From an uncultured Flavobacteriaceae bacterium (GTDB lineage Bacteria > Bacteroidota > Bacteroidia > Flavobacteriales > Flavobacteriaceae): a stretch of 19,673 bases of DNA. The notes under the pieces are model-generated. The model saw only the letters and a program-made list of their open reading frames with translations, was not told the DNA's origin and made no database searches. Made by a program: the position numbers and the translations under genes. Location of the stretch: contig CAMZLT010000145.1 in the NCBI GenBank assembly GCA_947311745.1, forward strand, positions 1 to 19,673, read 5' to 3'. Below, one piece after another: positions 8,375 through 16,445 of the stretch (its first letter is position 1; each line of letters starts with the position of its first letter).

Positions 8375-8503
8375 ATGATAAAATCATTTTTACCTTTAAT
8401 AGATTGGACAATGGGAGTTATTGGTGGGCTTTTTTTATTTGTTGTATTTGGAGGATTGGCATTAATGCTTGTTCTTTTTATGCGTAGTGGTAAAAAGAAA
8501 TAG
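8375..8503 (+). CDS. Small single-span membrane protein, 42 residues, unknown function
   Basis: ATG at 8375 opens 42 codons ending in TAG at 8501. The protein starts MIKSFLPLIDWTMGVIGG, continues with a glycine-spaced hydrophobic helix (about residues 13-36), and ends MRSGKKK. The basic tail would keep the C-terminus in the cytoplasm. It is preceded by its own -7 box and a Crp/Fnr-like palindrome, strong support that it is a real gene despite its size. The next gene starts 55 bases downstream, so co-transcription is possible. I do not recognise the family. Its size and likely regulation recall small accessory subunits of respiratory complexes, but nothing in the sequence proves this. Confidence 0.75.
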   Translation: MIKSFLPLIDWTMGVIGGLFLFVVFGGLALMLVLFMRSGKKK

Positions 8504-8558
8504 TATTTATTTTTTGCCTATTCTATATAATTGCATACTTTTATGCTTTGTTTAGGGT

Positions 8559-10178
8559 ATGAAAGAAAAGTTTTGTTTGAATAAGAATGCACTGTTATTT
8601 ATTGCATTTTACTTTTTTCCGTTTTTTGTATTAGCTATTTTGGGTGTTTTTTTAATTTCTGAATTAAAAGTATATTTAAAAGAAATTGTACAATTTGGTT
8701 TTTTTACTACAATTCTTTTCTGTATTTCTCAATTGACTAACAATATTAAAATTAAAACTTTTTTTTATCGTTTTAGTTTTGTTTTATTGTCTTTTTTAGT
8801 TTTTATAAAATTAGCTTTTTACTATAATTTTGACGCACAATTAAGTGCTTCGGCATTTTATTTATTATTTGAAACAAACACGAATGAAAGTTCAGAATTT
8901 CTTAATTTTTATATAAATACACCGTTACTAATTTTGTTTTTAATATTGAGTTTTGCAGCAATTTTATTTGTGTTAAACGCTAAAATAAAATTTTTAAAGT
9001 ATCATTCTGTTGCTAAGCGATTTGCCTTTTTTGTATTTGCAATTTTACTTTCAAGTTTAATTTATTGGAAATTATCTAATGAAAACGTTTTATTTAAAAC
9101 CGTTGCTTCTTATAATGAGTATATAACTTTTAAAGAATTGTTTAAGAATGATTTAGCTCAAGAAAGATCAAAATTTATGGGTGATGCTATTTCCAGTAAA
9201 ATTGAGCAAACATATGTAGTAATTATAGGTGAATCCACTTCAAAAACACATATGCAAATTTATGGTTATGCAAGAAATACAACACCTAAATTAAGTAAAA
9301 TAAAAGATAGTTTACTTGTTTTTACCGATGTTATTACTCCTCACACACATACAATAACTGCTTTAGATAAAATTTTAACGTTAAAAGATTTAAAAAATCC
9401 TGATAAAAAAGATAATACTTCGTTGGTACAACTTGCGAATCAGGCAGGTTTTTATACCTATTGGATTTCAAATCAAAGACCTGTTGGTATGTATGAAAGT
9501 ATACCAAGTTTAATAGGTAAAGCAGCACAAAATACTATTTTTACAAATAGTAAAGATTATACAAACTATGTTTATGATGCTAAAATACTTCCTGAATTGG
9601 AAAAAGCATTGTCTAGTTTACATAAAAAAAAGATTATTTTTATCCATTTAATGGGAACACATTCTGGTTATAAAAAACGTTATCCAAAAGAATTTAATGT
9701 TTTTACAGATTCAAAAAATATAAAAACAACAAATAATTCTAGTGTTGCTATAAGCCGAATTAACCAATACGATAATGCCAATTTGTACAACGATTACATT
9801 GTGAGTGAAATTATTAAACGAGTAAAAAATAAAAACACAAATAGTTATGTGTTGTATTTTTCCGATCATGGTGATGAGGTTTATGACACCTTAGATTTTT
9901 GTGGTCATAACGAGTGGCGTGGTACAAAAAGTATGCACGAAGTTCCGTTTATATTGTGGCTTTCCGAAAAATATAAACGTGAAAATCCAAATGTTAAAAA
10001 TTGGAAAAACTATACCAATCGCAGTTATTTATTAGACGATTTTGCACACAGTTTTGCAGAATTAAGTGCTATTAAATTTTCCGAATTAGATACTGTCAAA
10101 AGCATATTTAACACTAATTTTAAACCAAAAAAACGTATTTTGGCTAATGGAAAAAACTACGATGAAAAGAAAAAATAA
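8559..10178 (+). CDS. Phosphoethanolamine transferase-like protein (sulfatase fold, membrane-anchored)
   Basis: A 539-residue protein of the EptA/CptA type. The N-terminal half has five predicted spans (about 11-33, 43-59, 68-90, 120-139, 153-170). It is followed by a periplasmic alkaline-phosphatase/sulfatase-fold domain. Visible catalytic motifs are IIGEST (222-227) followed by HMQIYGYARNTTP, where Ser226/Thr227 hold the nucleophile position; FIHLMGTHSGY (361-371); FSDHGDE (434-440); and CGHNEWRGT (448-456), which supply the zinc ligands. The GEST form resembles the CptA/YhbX branch more than EptA's GET. Family members move phosphoethanolamine from phosphatidylethanolamine to lipid A, core heptose or glycans. 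The acceptor here is unknown. It overlaps a phosphodiesterase gene at its 3' end, suggesting an operon. No clear promoter of its own is seen, so it may be read with the small upstream gene. Confidence 0.87.
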   Translation: MKEKFCLNKNALLFIAFYFFPFFVLAILGVFLISELKVYLKEIVQFGFFTTILFCISQLTNNIKIKTFFYRFSFVLLSFLVFIKLAFYYNFDAQLSASAFYLLFETNTNESSEFLNFYINTPLLILFLILSFAAILFVLNAKIKFLKYHSVAKRFAFFVFAILLSSLIYWKLSNENVLFKTVASYNEYITFKELFKNDLAQERSKFMGDAISSKIEQTYVVIIGESTSKTHMQIYGYARNTTPKLSKIKDSLLVFTDVITPHTHTITALDKILTLKDLKNPDKKDNTSLVQLANQAGFYTYWISNQRPVGMYESIPSLIGKAAQNTIFTNSKDYTNYVYDAKILPELEKALSSLHKKKIIFIHLMGTHSGYKKRYPKEFNVFTDSKNIKTTNNSSVAISRINQYDNANLYNDYIVSEIIKRVKNKNTNSYVLYFSDHGDEVYDTLDFCGHNEWRGTKSMHEVPFILWLSEKYKRENPNVKNWKNYTNRSYLLDDFAHSFAELSAIKFSELDTVKSIFNTNFKPKKRILANGKNYDEKKK

Positions 10179-10899
10179 ATACCTTATCGGAATAGTATTT
10201 TTAATCGTTTTATATTTTTTATATAAATATTCGCCTTATAAACTAGATTATATCGGTCATTATAATAAAATTTGGGCACATCGTATAGATGATGAAACTA
10301 AATTAAAATCGGCTATTAAATATTTTAAAGGAGTAGAAGTAGATTTGGTTTATAATAGTGAAAAAAAATATTTAGATGTAGGACATCCTCCAGTGCAATC
10401 TATTGGTTTGAGTTTGGATAAATACCTTAGTAATTTAACTAATAAAAAACCATATATTTGGTTGGATATTAAAAATTTGGATGTTACCAATGCAGTAGAA
10501 ATACATTCATTACTTGAAAAATTGTGTGAAAAACACCAATATCCTAAAGATAAATTTTTAGTAGAGACTAGATATCCTGAAGCCTTGCCAATTTTTACTA
10601 AAAACAATTTTATTTGCAGTTATTATCTTCCGTATCATATCTATAAAAGAGAAAAATCTGAAAAGCAAAAAATTACACTTCATGTAAACGAAATTTTAAG
10701 AGCACAGCCAACTATTGGTATTTCTGCTGCCTATAAAGACTATGATTTTTTACATAAAAATTTTCCAACTAAAAATAAATATATGTGGATTATTGAAAGC
10801 ATTAGAAACCGAAAACTTTCGTTAACCAGAAAAATATTAAAAGACAGTACAGTAAAGGTAGTCTTGATTTCGTATAAAACTTTAAAAAAAGGCAGGTGA
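10162..10899 (+). CDS. Membrane-anchored GDPD/PLC-like phosphodiesterase family protein
   Basis: From ATG 10162 this is 245 residues. A basic start (MKRKNKY) and hydrophobic span (about 7-22) anchor it in the inner membrane, with the domain in the periplasm. The catalytic pattern of the glycerophosphodiester phosphodiesterase/PLC-like TIM barrel is present: AHR (39-41), EVD (59-61), GH (74-75) and WLDIKN (100-105). The protein is short for GDPD and looks closest to the FAM151/menorin-like members of this superfamily, so the substrate is open. An upstream in-frame ATG at 10147 would add five residues. I prefer 10162 because the lysine-rich start is a normal membrane-anchor N-terminus, but I cannot exclude the other. 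It overlaps the transferase gene by 17 (or 32) bases, implying coupled translation and perhaps shared work on phospholipid headgroups. Its stop is one base from a convergent gene. Confidence 0.72.
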   Translation: MKRKNKYLIGIVFLIVLYFLYKYSPYKLDYIGHYNKIWAHRIDDETKLKSAIKYFKGVEVDLVYNSEKKYLDVGHPPVQSIGLSLDKYLSNLTNKKPYIWLDIKNLDVTNAVEIHSLLEKLCEKHQYPKDKFLVETRYPEALPIFTKNNFICSYYLPYHIYKREKSEKQKITLHVNEILRAQPTIGISAAYKDYDFLHKNFPTKNKYMWIIESIRNRKLSLTRKILKDSTVKVVLISYKTLKKGR

Positions 10900-10900
10900 T

Positions 10901-12133
10901 TTATTTTGCGTTTTTCTCCTCAATCCATTTAGAAAGGTACTTCGTACTTTGTAATGTGTGGTGTTGTAATAGTTGTCCGATAAAATTAGTATCTCTGTGT
11001 TTTTCTAAATATATAGTTAAATAATTAATTTTTTCGTGTAATTTTTTTTGAAAAAAATCTTTGTTAAAATTGGTGTTTAAAATTTCTATTCCGTTTTTTT
11101 GAGCAGTTTCCCAAGCAACACGATTTGTGTACAGTTCTATTGCATTAGCTATAATTTCCTTTTCGGAAGCACTAATTTTTCCACTCCAATTTTTAGTGTT
11201 TCCAATACCTTCTTGACCAGTTTTTGTAGTAATAGAAGGTGTAAAATTTTGCATAGCTTCGATAAATTTACCTTTTAATCCTGCTCCAAATAAAATTGGT
11301 GCTAGTAAAATTCGGTATTTTTTTAATTCAGATATATCTTTTAAGCGGCCTTTCACTAAAAAACGTTCTTTGGTATTGTGCAATTGTAAAATTTGTTGTG
11401 TAGGATATGCTCCGAAAATATGCAATTCAGCATTTGGTAATTTTTTTGCAATTTCTTTCCAAATAGTTTTTTTTAAATATAAAACACTTTCAATATTTGG
11501 TTTGTGGCGAAAATTACCAATAAAATAAAAATGTTTTCTGTTAGTAAAATTTATAGAATTATTTTGTTCTTTTTCTAAAATGGCATCTAACATAAAAGGT
11601 AGATATAATAAAATGGATTCCTCTATTTTAAACTGATTTTTTAGGAGTTCCATTTCGTATTTTGAAATAATTAGCGATAGATCGCAGCGTAATATACTTG
11701 CTATTTCTCTTTTAGTACTATCTAATTTTAAAATATCCTTTTCTTTGTAAGCAGTTTTATTTTTATACGCAATTTCTCGTGCTTTTCGCAGACAATGTAA
11801 ATCCTCGGTGTCTAAAATTTTAATGGCATTTGGGCAAATTTCTGAAACACGCCAACCAAATTGTTCCTCTATTATAAATCTGTCAAAAAGTACAATACTA
11901 GGATTTGTTTTTTGTAAAAATAAGTCAAAATTAGTATCGTTAATTTTAATTGAAGTGTATGTAATTCCTAAAGTTTCTAAATCTAAAGAAAAATCACTTA
12001 CTCCAGCAGTACTAGCGTAAGTGATTTCGTATTTTTGTGTGATAAAAAAATGGATAAGTTGTAGCATTCTACTACCTGCAGCAGAAGAATTTGGTTCTAC
12101 CCAAACACTAGAAAGTATCAGTACTTTATTCAC
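10901..12133 (-). CDS. Glycosyltransferase, GT-B fold (GT4-like), GTG start
   Basis: A 410-residue protein with two Rossmann-like halves. The N-terminal half begins MNKVLILSSVWVEPNSSAAG (1-20), the usual beta-1/loop of acceptor-binding domains. It also contains ILDTEDLHCLRKARE (106-120). The C-terminal half has FIGNFRHKPN (204-213), AELHIFGAYP (235-244) and LLAPILFGAGLKGKFIEAM (276-294). The last is the nucleotide-sugar-binding segment, with the Glu of the EX7E-type region near 292. It probably adds a sugar to a surface polysaccharide or glycolipid; donor and acceptor are not visible. The start is GTG at 12133, overlapping the phosphorylase stop by 8 bases. No ATG occurs before residue 23, which lies inside the first motif, so GTG is favoured. 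It is the second gene of a two-gene operon. Confidence 0.85.
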   Translation of the reverse strand: MNKVLILSSVWVEPNSSAAGSRMLQLIHFFITQKYEITYASTAGVSDFSLDLETLGITYTSIKINDTNFDLFLQKTNPSIVLFDRFIIEEQFGWRVSEICPNAIKILDTEDLHCLRKAREIAYKNKTAYKEKDILKLDSTKREIASILRCDLSLIISKYEMELLKNQFKIEESILLYLPFMLDAILEKEQNNSINFTNRKHFYFIGNFRHKPNIESVLYLKKTIWKEIAKKLPNAELHIFGAYPTQQILQLHNTKERFLVKGRLKDISELKKYRILLAPILFGAGLKGKFIEAMQNFTPSITTKTGQEGIGNTKNWSGKISASEKEIIANAIELYTNRVAWETAQKNGIEILNTNFNKDFFQKKLHEKINYLTIYLEKHRDTNFIGQLLQHHTLQSTKYLSKWIEEKNAK

Positions 12134-12998
12134 TTAATTTATCTAACGTATAAGTTATTAATTTTTCAACAGCTTTGTATGGATCGGCACTAAAAGTTCC
12201 GTTTGCACGATTTGCAATAATTGCATTCATCGAAACAGCATGGTGTCCTAACAATTTAGATAAACCATAAATTGCCGAAGTTTCCATTTCAAGATTGGTA
12301 ATTCGTTCGCCTTTAAATTCAAACGAATCGGTTTTTTTATTTAAATCGTTATCTTGAATAGCGAGGCGTAAAATTCTACCTTGTGGGCCGTAAAAACCAC
12401 CTGCTGTTGCAGTAACGCCAACAAAAACTTTATCTGAAAGTAGTTTTTCTTCAATTTTTTTAGAATTTCTAACACAGTAAGGTCTTGATTTTCTATCCGA
12501 ATAATTGGTGTGTTTGATGTATGCATCCTCAAAATCCGCTTCTAAAATATGTTCACAATCATACGCATGAAGCATGCCGTCAAATCCTAAACCATATCTC
12601 GCTAATACAAAGCTATCCACAGGGATATCTGCTTGTAAAGAACCAGAAGTTCCGATTCTAACGATATTTAAAGATTTCAGTTCTTTTTTTATGGTTCTAG
12701 TTTTTAAATCTATATTTACTAAGGCGTCTAATTCATTAACTACAATGTCAATATTGTCAGGGCCAATTCCTGTTGAAATAACGCTAAAACGTTTTCCTTT
12801 ATATGTTCCTGTAATCGTTCTAAATTCTCTTTTTTGCGTTTCAAATTCAATCGAGTCAAAGTGTTTTGCTACTTTTGGCACTCTATTTTGATCACCAACA
12901 AAAATAATATTATCAGCAATATGTTCAGGTAATAAATTAAGATGATAAACACTACCATCTGGATTTAAGATTAATTCGGATTCTGCTATTCTATTCAT
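12126..12998 (-). CDS. Nucleoside phosphorylase, uridine phosphorylase-like
   Basis: A 290-residue member of the NP-I family, which splits nucleosides with phosphate into base and ribose-1-phosphate for salvage. Motifs seen: phosphate-binding VGDQNRVPKVAKHFD (34-48, the GDxxR type), STGIGPDNIDIVVNEL (75-90), the family signature VRIGTSGSLQADIPV (113-127), base-binding region ATAGGFYGPQGR (197-208), and ribose-binding NLEMETSAIYGL (235-246). Flavobacteria usually annotate this form as uridine phosphorylase. The NLEMET motif and length fit, but purine specificity cannot be excluded from sequence alone. The ATG at 12998 is preceded by a -7 box (13025-13032). The glycosyltransferase gene overlaps its 3' end, an unexpected partner for a salvage enzyme. 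Confidence 0.9.
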   Translation of the reverse strand: MNRIAESELILNPDGSVYHLNLLPEHIADNIIFVGDQNRVPKVAKHFDSIEFETQKREFRTITGTYKGKRFSVISTGIGPDNIDIVVNELDALVNIDLKTRTIKKELKSLNIVRIGTSGSLQADIPVDSFVLARYGLGFDGMLHAYDCEHILEADFEDAYIKHTNYSDRKSRPYCVRNSKKIEEKLLSDKVFVGVTATAGGFYGPQGRILRLAIQDNDLNKKTDSFEFKGERITNLEMETSAIYGLSKLLGHHAVSMNAIIANRANGTFSADPYKAVEKLITYTLDKLSE

Positions 12999-13024
12999 AA
13001 TTCAAGTTCTAAAAAATTAAGCAT

Positions 13025-13032
13025 CAAATTTA
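13025..13032 (-). promoter_or_regulatory. Promoter -7 box of the phosphorylase-glycosyltransferase operon
   Basis: The minus strand reads TAAATTTG, a perfect TAnnTTTG match, 26 bases upstream of the ATG at 12998. No standard -33 TTG is visible. Confidence 0.5.
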
Positions 13033-13056
13033 AGCATTTTTAAACATTTATACAGC

Positions 13057-13082
13057 TAAAACGTGTGCTTTTTTTAAAACGT
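13057..13082. repeat. Direct repeat TAAAACGT in the divergent promoter region
   Basis: Two identical copies of TAAAACGT lie at 13057-13064 and 13075-13082, 18 bases apart start to start. They fall between the divergent promoters, upstream of both -7 boxes. They could be a regulator site or chance in AT-rich DNA. Confidence 0.3.
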
Positions 13083-13113
13083 TAATAAACTGTTAAGAAC
13101 TATGTTTGTTTAT

Positions 13114-13146
13114 TTGGTTTTACTTTGAAAAGTTCTATTAGTTTTG
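13114..13146 (+). promoter_or_regulatory. Promoter of the TonB-dependent receptor gene
   Basis: TTG (13114-13116) is followed after 22 bases by TAGTTTTG (13139-13146), a perfect Bacteroidota -7 box at allowed spacing. The predicted leader before the ATG at 13185 is about 33 bases. Confidence 0.55.
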
Positions 13147-13184
13147 CATAAATTTTAATTATTTACAACAAAACATTCTCAATT

Positions 13185-16100
13185 ATGAAAAAAATTATTT
13201 TACTTTTAAGTTTTTTAACTTTAAGTTTTATGAGTTTCGGGCAAACCACTACTGCTTCTATGCGTGGTGCGGTTAACGATTCTCAAAATGAACCTTTAGC
13301 GGGAGCAAGTGTTGCTGCTATGCACGTTCCTTCAGGAACAAAATATGGATCTATCACACAATTTGATGGTTCGTACAACATACCAAATATGCGAATTGGC
13401 GGTCCTTACAAAATTACTATTAGTTATGTAGGTTACAAAACGGAAACTATTGACGGTGTCTTTTTAAAACTTGGTGAAAAATTCAAGTTAAATGTTGACT
13501 TAAAAGATGATTCCGAACAATTAGAAGCTGTTGTTATTACAGGAACTTCAAAAAATTCTATCATGAATAGTGGTAGAACAGGAGCTTCAACTAATATTGG
13601 TAGAGAAAAAATAGAAGCATTGCCAACTATTTCTAGATCTATTAATGATTTTACACGTTTAAATCCTTCAAGTGATGGAAACTCTTTTGGTGGAGGAAAC
13701 AACAAAATGAATAATTTAACTTTAGATGGTTCTATTTTTAATAATCCATTTGGTTTAGACGGCGGAACGCCAGGTAGTCAAACAAATGCACAACCAATTT
13801 CATTAGATGCAATTGAGCAAATTCAAGTAGAACTAGCTCCTTTTGATGTTACATCCTCTGGTTTTACAGGAGCATCAATCAATGCTGTAACCAAATCAGG
13901 TACAAATGAATTTCACGGAAGTGTTTTCGGTTTTTTTAGAAACGAAAGCCTTACAGGAACAAAAATTGATGGTAATGAAATTTTTCAAGGAAAATTAGAA
14001 CACTTACAAGCAGGTTTTAGCGTTGGAGGACCAATTATTAAAAATAAATTATTCTTTTTTGCAAATGCAGAAGTTGAAAGACGCGATGATTTAATGACTG
14101 GTTTTAGAGCTAATAATGGTGGAGAAACTGTAGGTAACGGTATTTCTAGAGTGCTGCGTTCGGATATGGAAGCAGTTTCAGCAGCTTTAGCAACCTTAGG
14201 TTATGATACAGGAGGTTTTGACAATATTTTGCACGCAACAGATAACGAAAAATTTATTGTAAAACTAGATTGGAATATTAATGAAAATCACTCTTTGGCA
14301 TTTACATATAATCAATTAGATGCAACGCGTGATAAGCCAGCACATCCAACAGCATTTTTTAATAGAGGTCCAAACCAAAACACCTTACAATTTAAAAATT
14401 CAGGATATTCAATAAATAATAAAATCCAGTCTGCTTTATTAGAATTAAAATCTAGATTCGGAAACAAATATTCTAATAATTTACAGGTTGGTTATACACA
14501 TTTTGATGATTTTAGAACACCATTTTCTACACCAGCACCAACAATTACCATTTTAATGGATGGTTCTCCTTATATTATTGCAGGGCACGAACCGTTTTCA
14601 ATTCATAACAAATTAGATCAAAAAGTATATCAAATTACCGATAATTTTAAAATTTATTCAGGTAAGCATACCATTACTTTAGGAGGTGCTTTTGAAAAAT
14701 TTGAATTTGATAATTCCTTCAATTTAGGTACTTACGGAGCTAGAGGTCTTTTCTTTCCTACTATAAACTTACTATCAACTGATGCAAATCCAATTCAACC
14801 ATTTTTAGATATGGTTGCAGATCCAACTGAATTAGCAGCAGACTTTGCAGCAGCTCAAAGTGCAGCAGATGCAAATAATGCAAATGATTCTTGGAATCTT
14901 GCCGAAACTAATGTAGGTCAATTATCTTTTTATGCACAAGATGAATTTGCAATTACAGAAGATTTTACATTTACTTATGGATTGCGATTGGATAAACCAA
15001 TGTTTTTTGACACAGAAGATAAAATACAAGAAAATATTGATCGTAGTGGTTTTGCTTATGATCCATCTATTCAATATTTTGATGCAGATGGTAATCCAGA
15101 ATATTACGACAGTACAAAATTACCAAACGATAACAATTGGTTAGTTTCACCTCGTTTTGGATTTAATTGGGATGTTAAAGGCGATAAAACAAGCCAATTA
15201 CGTGGAGGAACAGGTGTATTTACAGGTCGTTTACCATTTGTATGGATAGGAAATCAAGTACAAAATGTAAATTCTTTCTTTTATACAGTAGTAGATAAAG
15301 AATTTACTTTTCCACAAGTGTTTCGTACTAGTTTAGGTTATGACCAAAAATTTAAAAGTGGATTCTCTACCTCTTTTGATTTTGTATATTCTAAAAATAT
15401 CAATGCAATTTTTGCTACAAATATTGGTTTAAATAAACCAACAGGAACATTGCAAGGACCAGGTACAAGACCAATTTACGATCCAACATCTGATGTAACA
15501 AACAATGCTTGGGCAGTTACAAATACAAATTTAGGTAGAACGTATAATTTTACTGCTGAAGTTAGAAAAAACTTTAAAAACGGTGTTAATTTAAGTTTGG
15601 CGTATGATTATTTAGATGCACAAGATGCAATATCTCCAACTGAGGAAATTACAAATGCAACTTTTGGTGCAAATCCTGCATTAGGAAATGTTAACCAAGC
15701 TAGATTAGCACATTCTAAATTCGGACACAAACATCGTTTTGTTGGTTCGGCAACTAAAAAATTCACTTATGGCACAGATAATAAATGGTCAACATCAATT
15801 GCTGCTTTTTACGAAGCTAGTCAATCAGGTAGATTTAGCTATGTTTATGGAGGTGATATAAACAATGATAGTTCTGCACAAAACGATTTAATTTACATTC
15901 CAACACCTGGTGAAATTAATAACATGAATTTTACAGGAACAGCAATCGAACAAAATAATCAAAGAACAGCTTTAGAAAACTTTATCCAGCAAGATGATTA
16001 TTTAAGTGCAAATAGAGGTAAATTCTCTGAGCGAAATGCAATGTTATCACCTTGGTTTACAAATGTAGATATCCGTTTGGCTCAAGATTATAATTTTGGG

Positions 16101-16340
16101 AAAAATAGTAGTAAAAAAATTCAATTTACTTTAGATATTTTAAATTTTGGTAATTTGTTAAATTCCTCTTGGGGAGTTAGACAAATTCCTGTAAACACAC
16201 AACCGATAGGAGTGAGTGTAGATACAACAACAGGTGAGCCAACATACTCTTTTGATACAACACAAACTTCTACTTTTACAAACGATACTAGTTTATTATC
16301 TAGATGGCAAATGCAATTTGGATTACGATATGTATTCTAA
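13185..16340 (+). CDS. TonB-dependent receptor, Oar-like outer-membrane protein
   Basis: A 1051-residue outer-membrane protein. Residues 1-20 (ending MSFGQ) are a signal peptide. Residues 25-108 form a carboxypeptidase-regulatory-like (beta-sandwich) domain containing GSYNIPNMRIGGPYKI and ISYVGYKTE. A TonB-box-like EAVVITGT (114-121) follows, then the plug (about 130-245), including SINDFTRLNP and GASINAVTKSGTNEFHGSVF. The latter is characteristic of Oar-like receptors of myxobacteria and Bacteroidota. The rest is a 22-strand-type barrel ending in the aromatic signal GLRYVF. Oar-like proteins take part in adhesion, development or uptake of large ligands; the ligand is unknown here. No SusD-like lipoprotein gene follows, so this is not a SusCD polysaccharide system. 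It has its own promoter and a strong terminator and is monocistronic. Confidence 0.93.
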   Translation: MKKIILLLSFLTLSFMSFGQTTTASMRGAVNDSQNEPLAGASVAAMHVPSGTKYGSITQFDGSYNIPNMRIGGPYKITISYVGYKTETIDGVFLKLGEKFKLNVDLKDDSEQLEAVVITGTSKNSIMNSGRTGASTNIGREKIEALPTISRSINDFTRLNPSSDGNSFGGGNNKMNNLTLDGSIFNNPFGLDGGTPGSQTNAQPISLDAIEQIQVELAPFDVTSSGFTGASINAVTKSGTNEFHGSVFGFFRNESLTGTKIDGNEIFQGKLEHLQAGFSVGGPIIKNKLFFFANAEVERRDDLMTGFRANNGGETVGNGISRVLRSDMEAVSAALATLGYDTGGFDNILHATDNEKFIVKLDWNINENHSLAFTYNQLDATRDKPAHPTAFFNRGPNQNTLQFKNSGYSINNKIQSALLELKSRFGNKYSNNLQVGYTHFDDFRTPFSTPAPTITILMDGSPYIIAGHEPFSIHNKLDQKVYQITDNFKIYSGKHTITLGGAFEKFEFDNSFNLGTYGARGLFFPTINLLSTDANPIQPFLDMVADPTELAADFAAAQSAADANNANDSWNLAETNVGQLSFYAQDEFAITEDFTFTYGLRLDKPMFFDTEDKIQENIDRSGFAYDPSIQYFDADGNPEYYDSTKLPNDNNWLVSPRFGFNWDVKGDKTSQLRGGTGVFTGRLPFVWIGNQVQNVNSFFYTVVDKEFTFPQVFRTSLGYDQKFKSGFSTSFDFVYSKNINAIFATNIGLNKPTGTLQGPGTRPIYDPTSDVTNNAWAVTNTNLGRTYNFTAEVRKNFKNGVNLSLAYDYLDAQDAISPTEEITNATFGANPALGNVNQARLAHSKFGHKHRFVGSATKKFTYGTDNKWSTSIAAFYEASQSGRFSYVYGGDINNDSSAQNDLIYIPTPGEINNMNFTGTAIEQNNQRTALENFIQQDDYLSANRGKFSERNAMLSPWFTNVDIRLAQDYNFGKNSSKKIQFTLDILNFGNLLNSSWGVRQIPVNTQPIGVSVDTTTGEPTYSFDTTQTSTFTNDTSLLSRWQMQFGLRYVF

Positions 16341-16362
16341 AATTTAGAAAAAATATTTTTAT

Positions 16363-16394
16363 AAAAACCGTTCTTTTTAAGAACGGTTTTTTTT
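16363..16394 (+). terminator. Rho-independent terminator after the TonB-dependent receptor
   Basis: The 13-bp stem (AAAAACCGTTCTT at 16363-16375 with its complement at 16379-16391) has a TTT loop and a T-run to 16394. It starts 23 bases after the stop codon. Confidence 0.9.
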
Positions 16395-16396
16395 GT

Positions 16397-16427
16397 TTGA
16401 AAGTCTGCTAAAAATAAAGTAAATTTG
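16397..16427 (+). promoter_or_regulatory. prfA promoter
   Basis: TTG (16397-16399), a 20-base spacer and TAAATTTG (16420-16427) form the best match in the window to the TTG-N17-23-TAnnTTTG consensus. It begins immediately after the preceding terminator. The expected leader before the ATG at 16446 is only about 12-15 bases. Confidence 0.65.
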
Positions 16428-16445
16428 CAAACTTAGATTTTTAAA

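Noticed and set aside
8521..8558. A -7 box for the transferase gene (TATGCTTTG)
   Set aside because: It has one base too many between TA and TTTG and lies only a few bases from the ATG, so it is not a convincing promoter.
13185..16340. SusC-type receptor of a polysaccharide utilisation locus
   Set aside because: No SusD-like lipoprotein or glycan-degrading enzyme follows, and the plug motifs are Oar-like; the next gene is prfA after a terminator.
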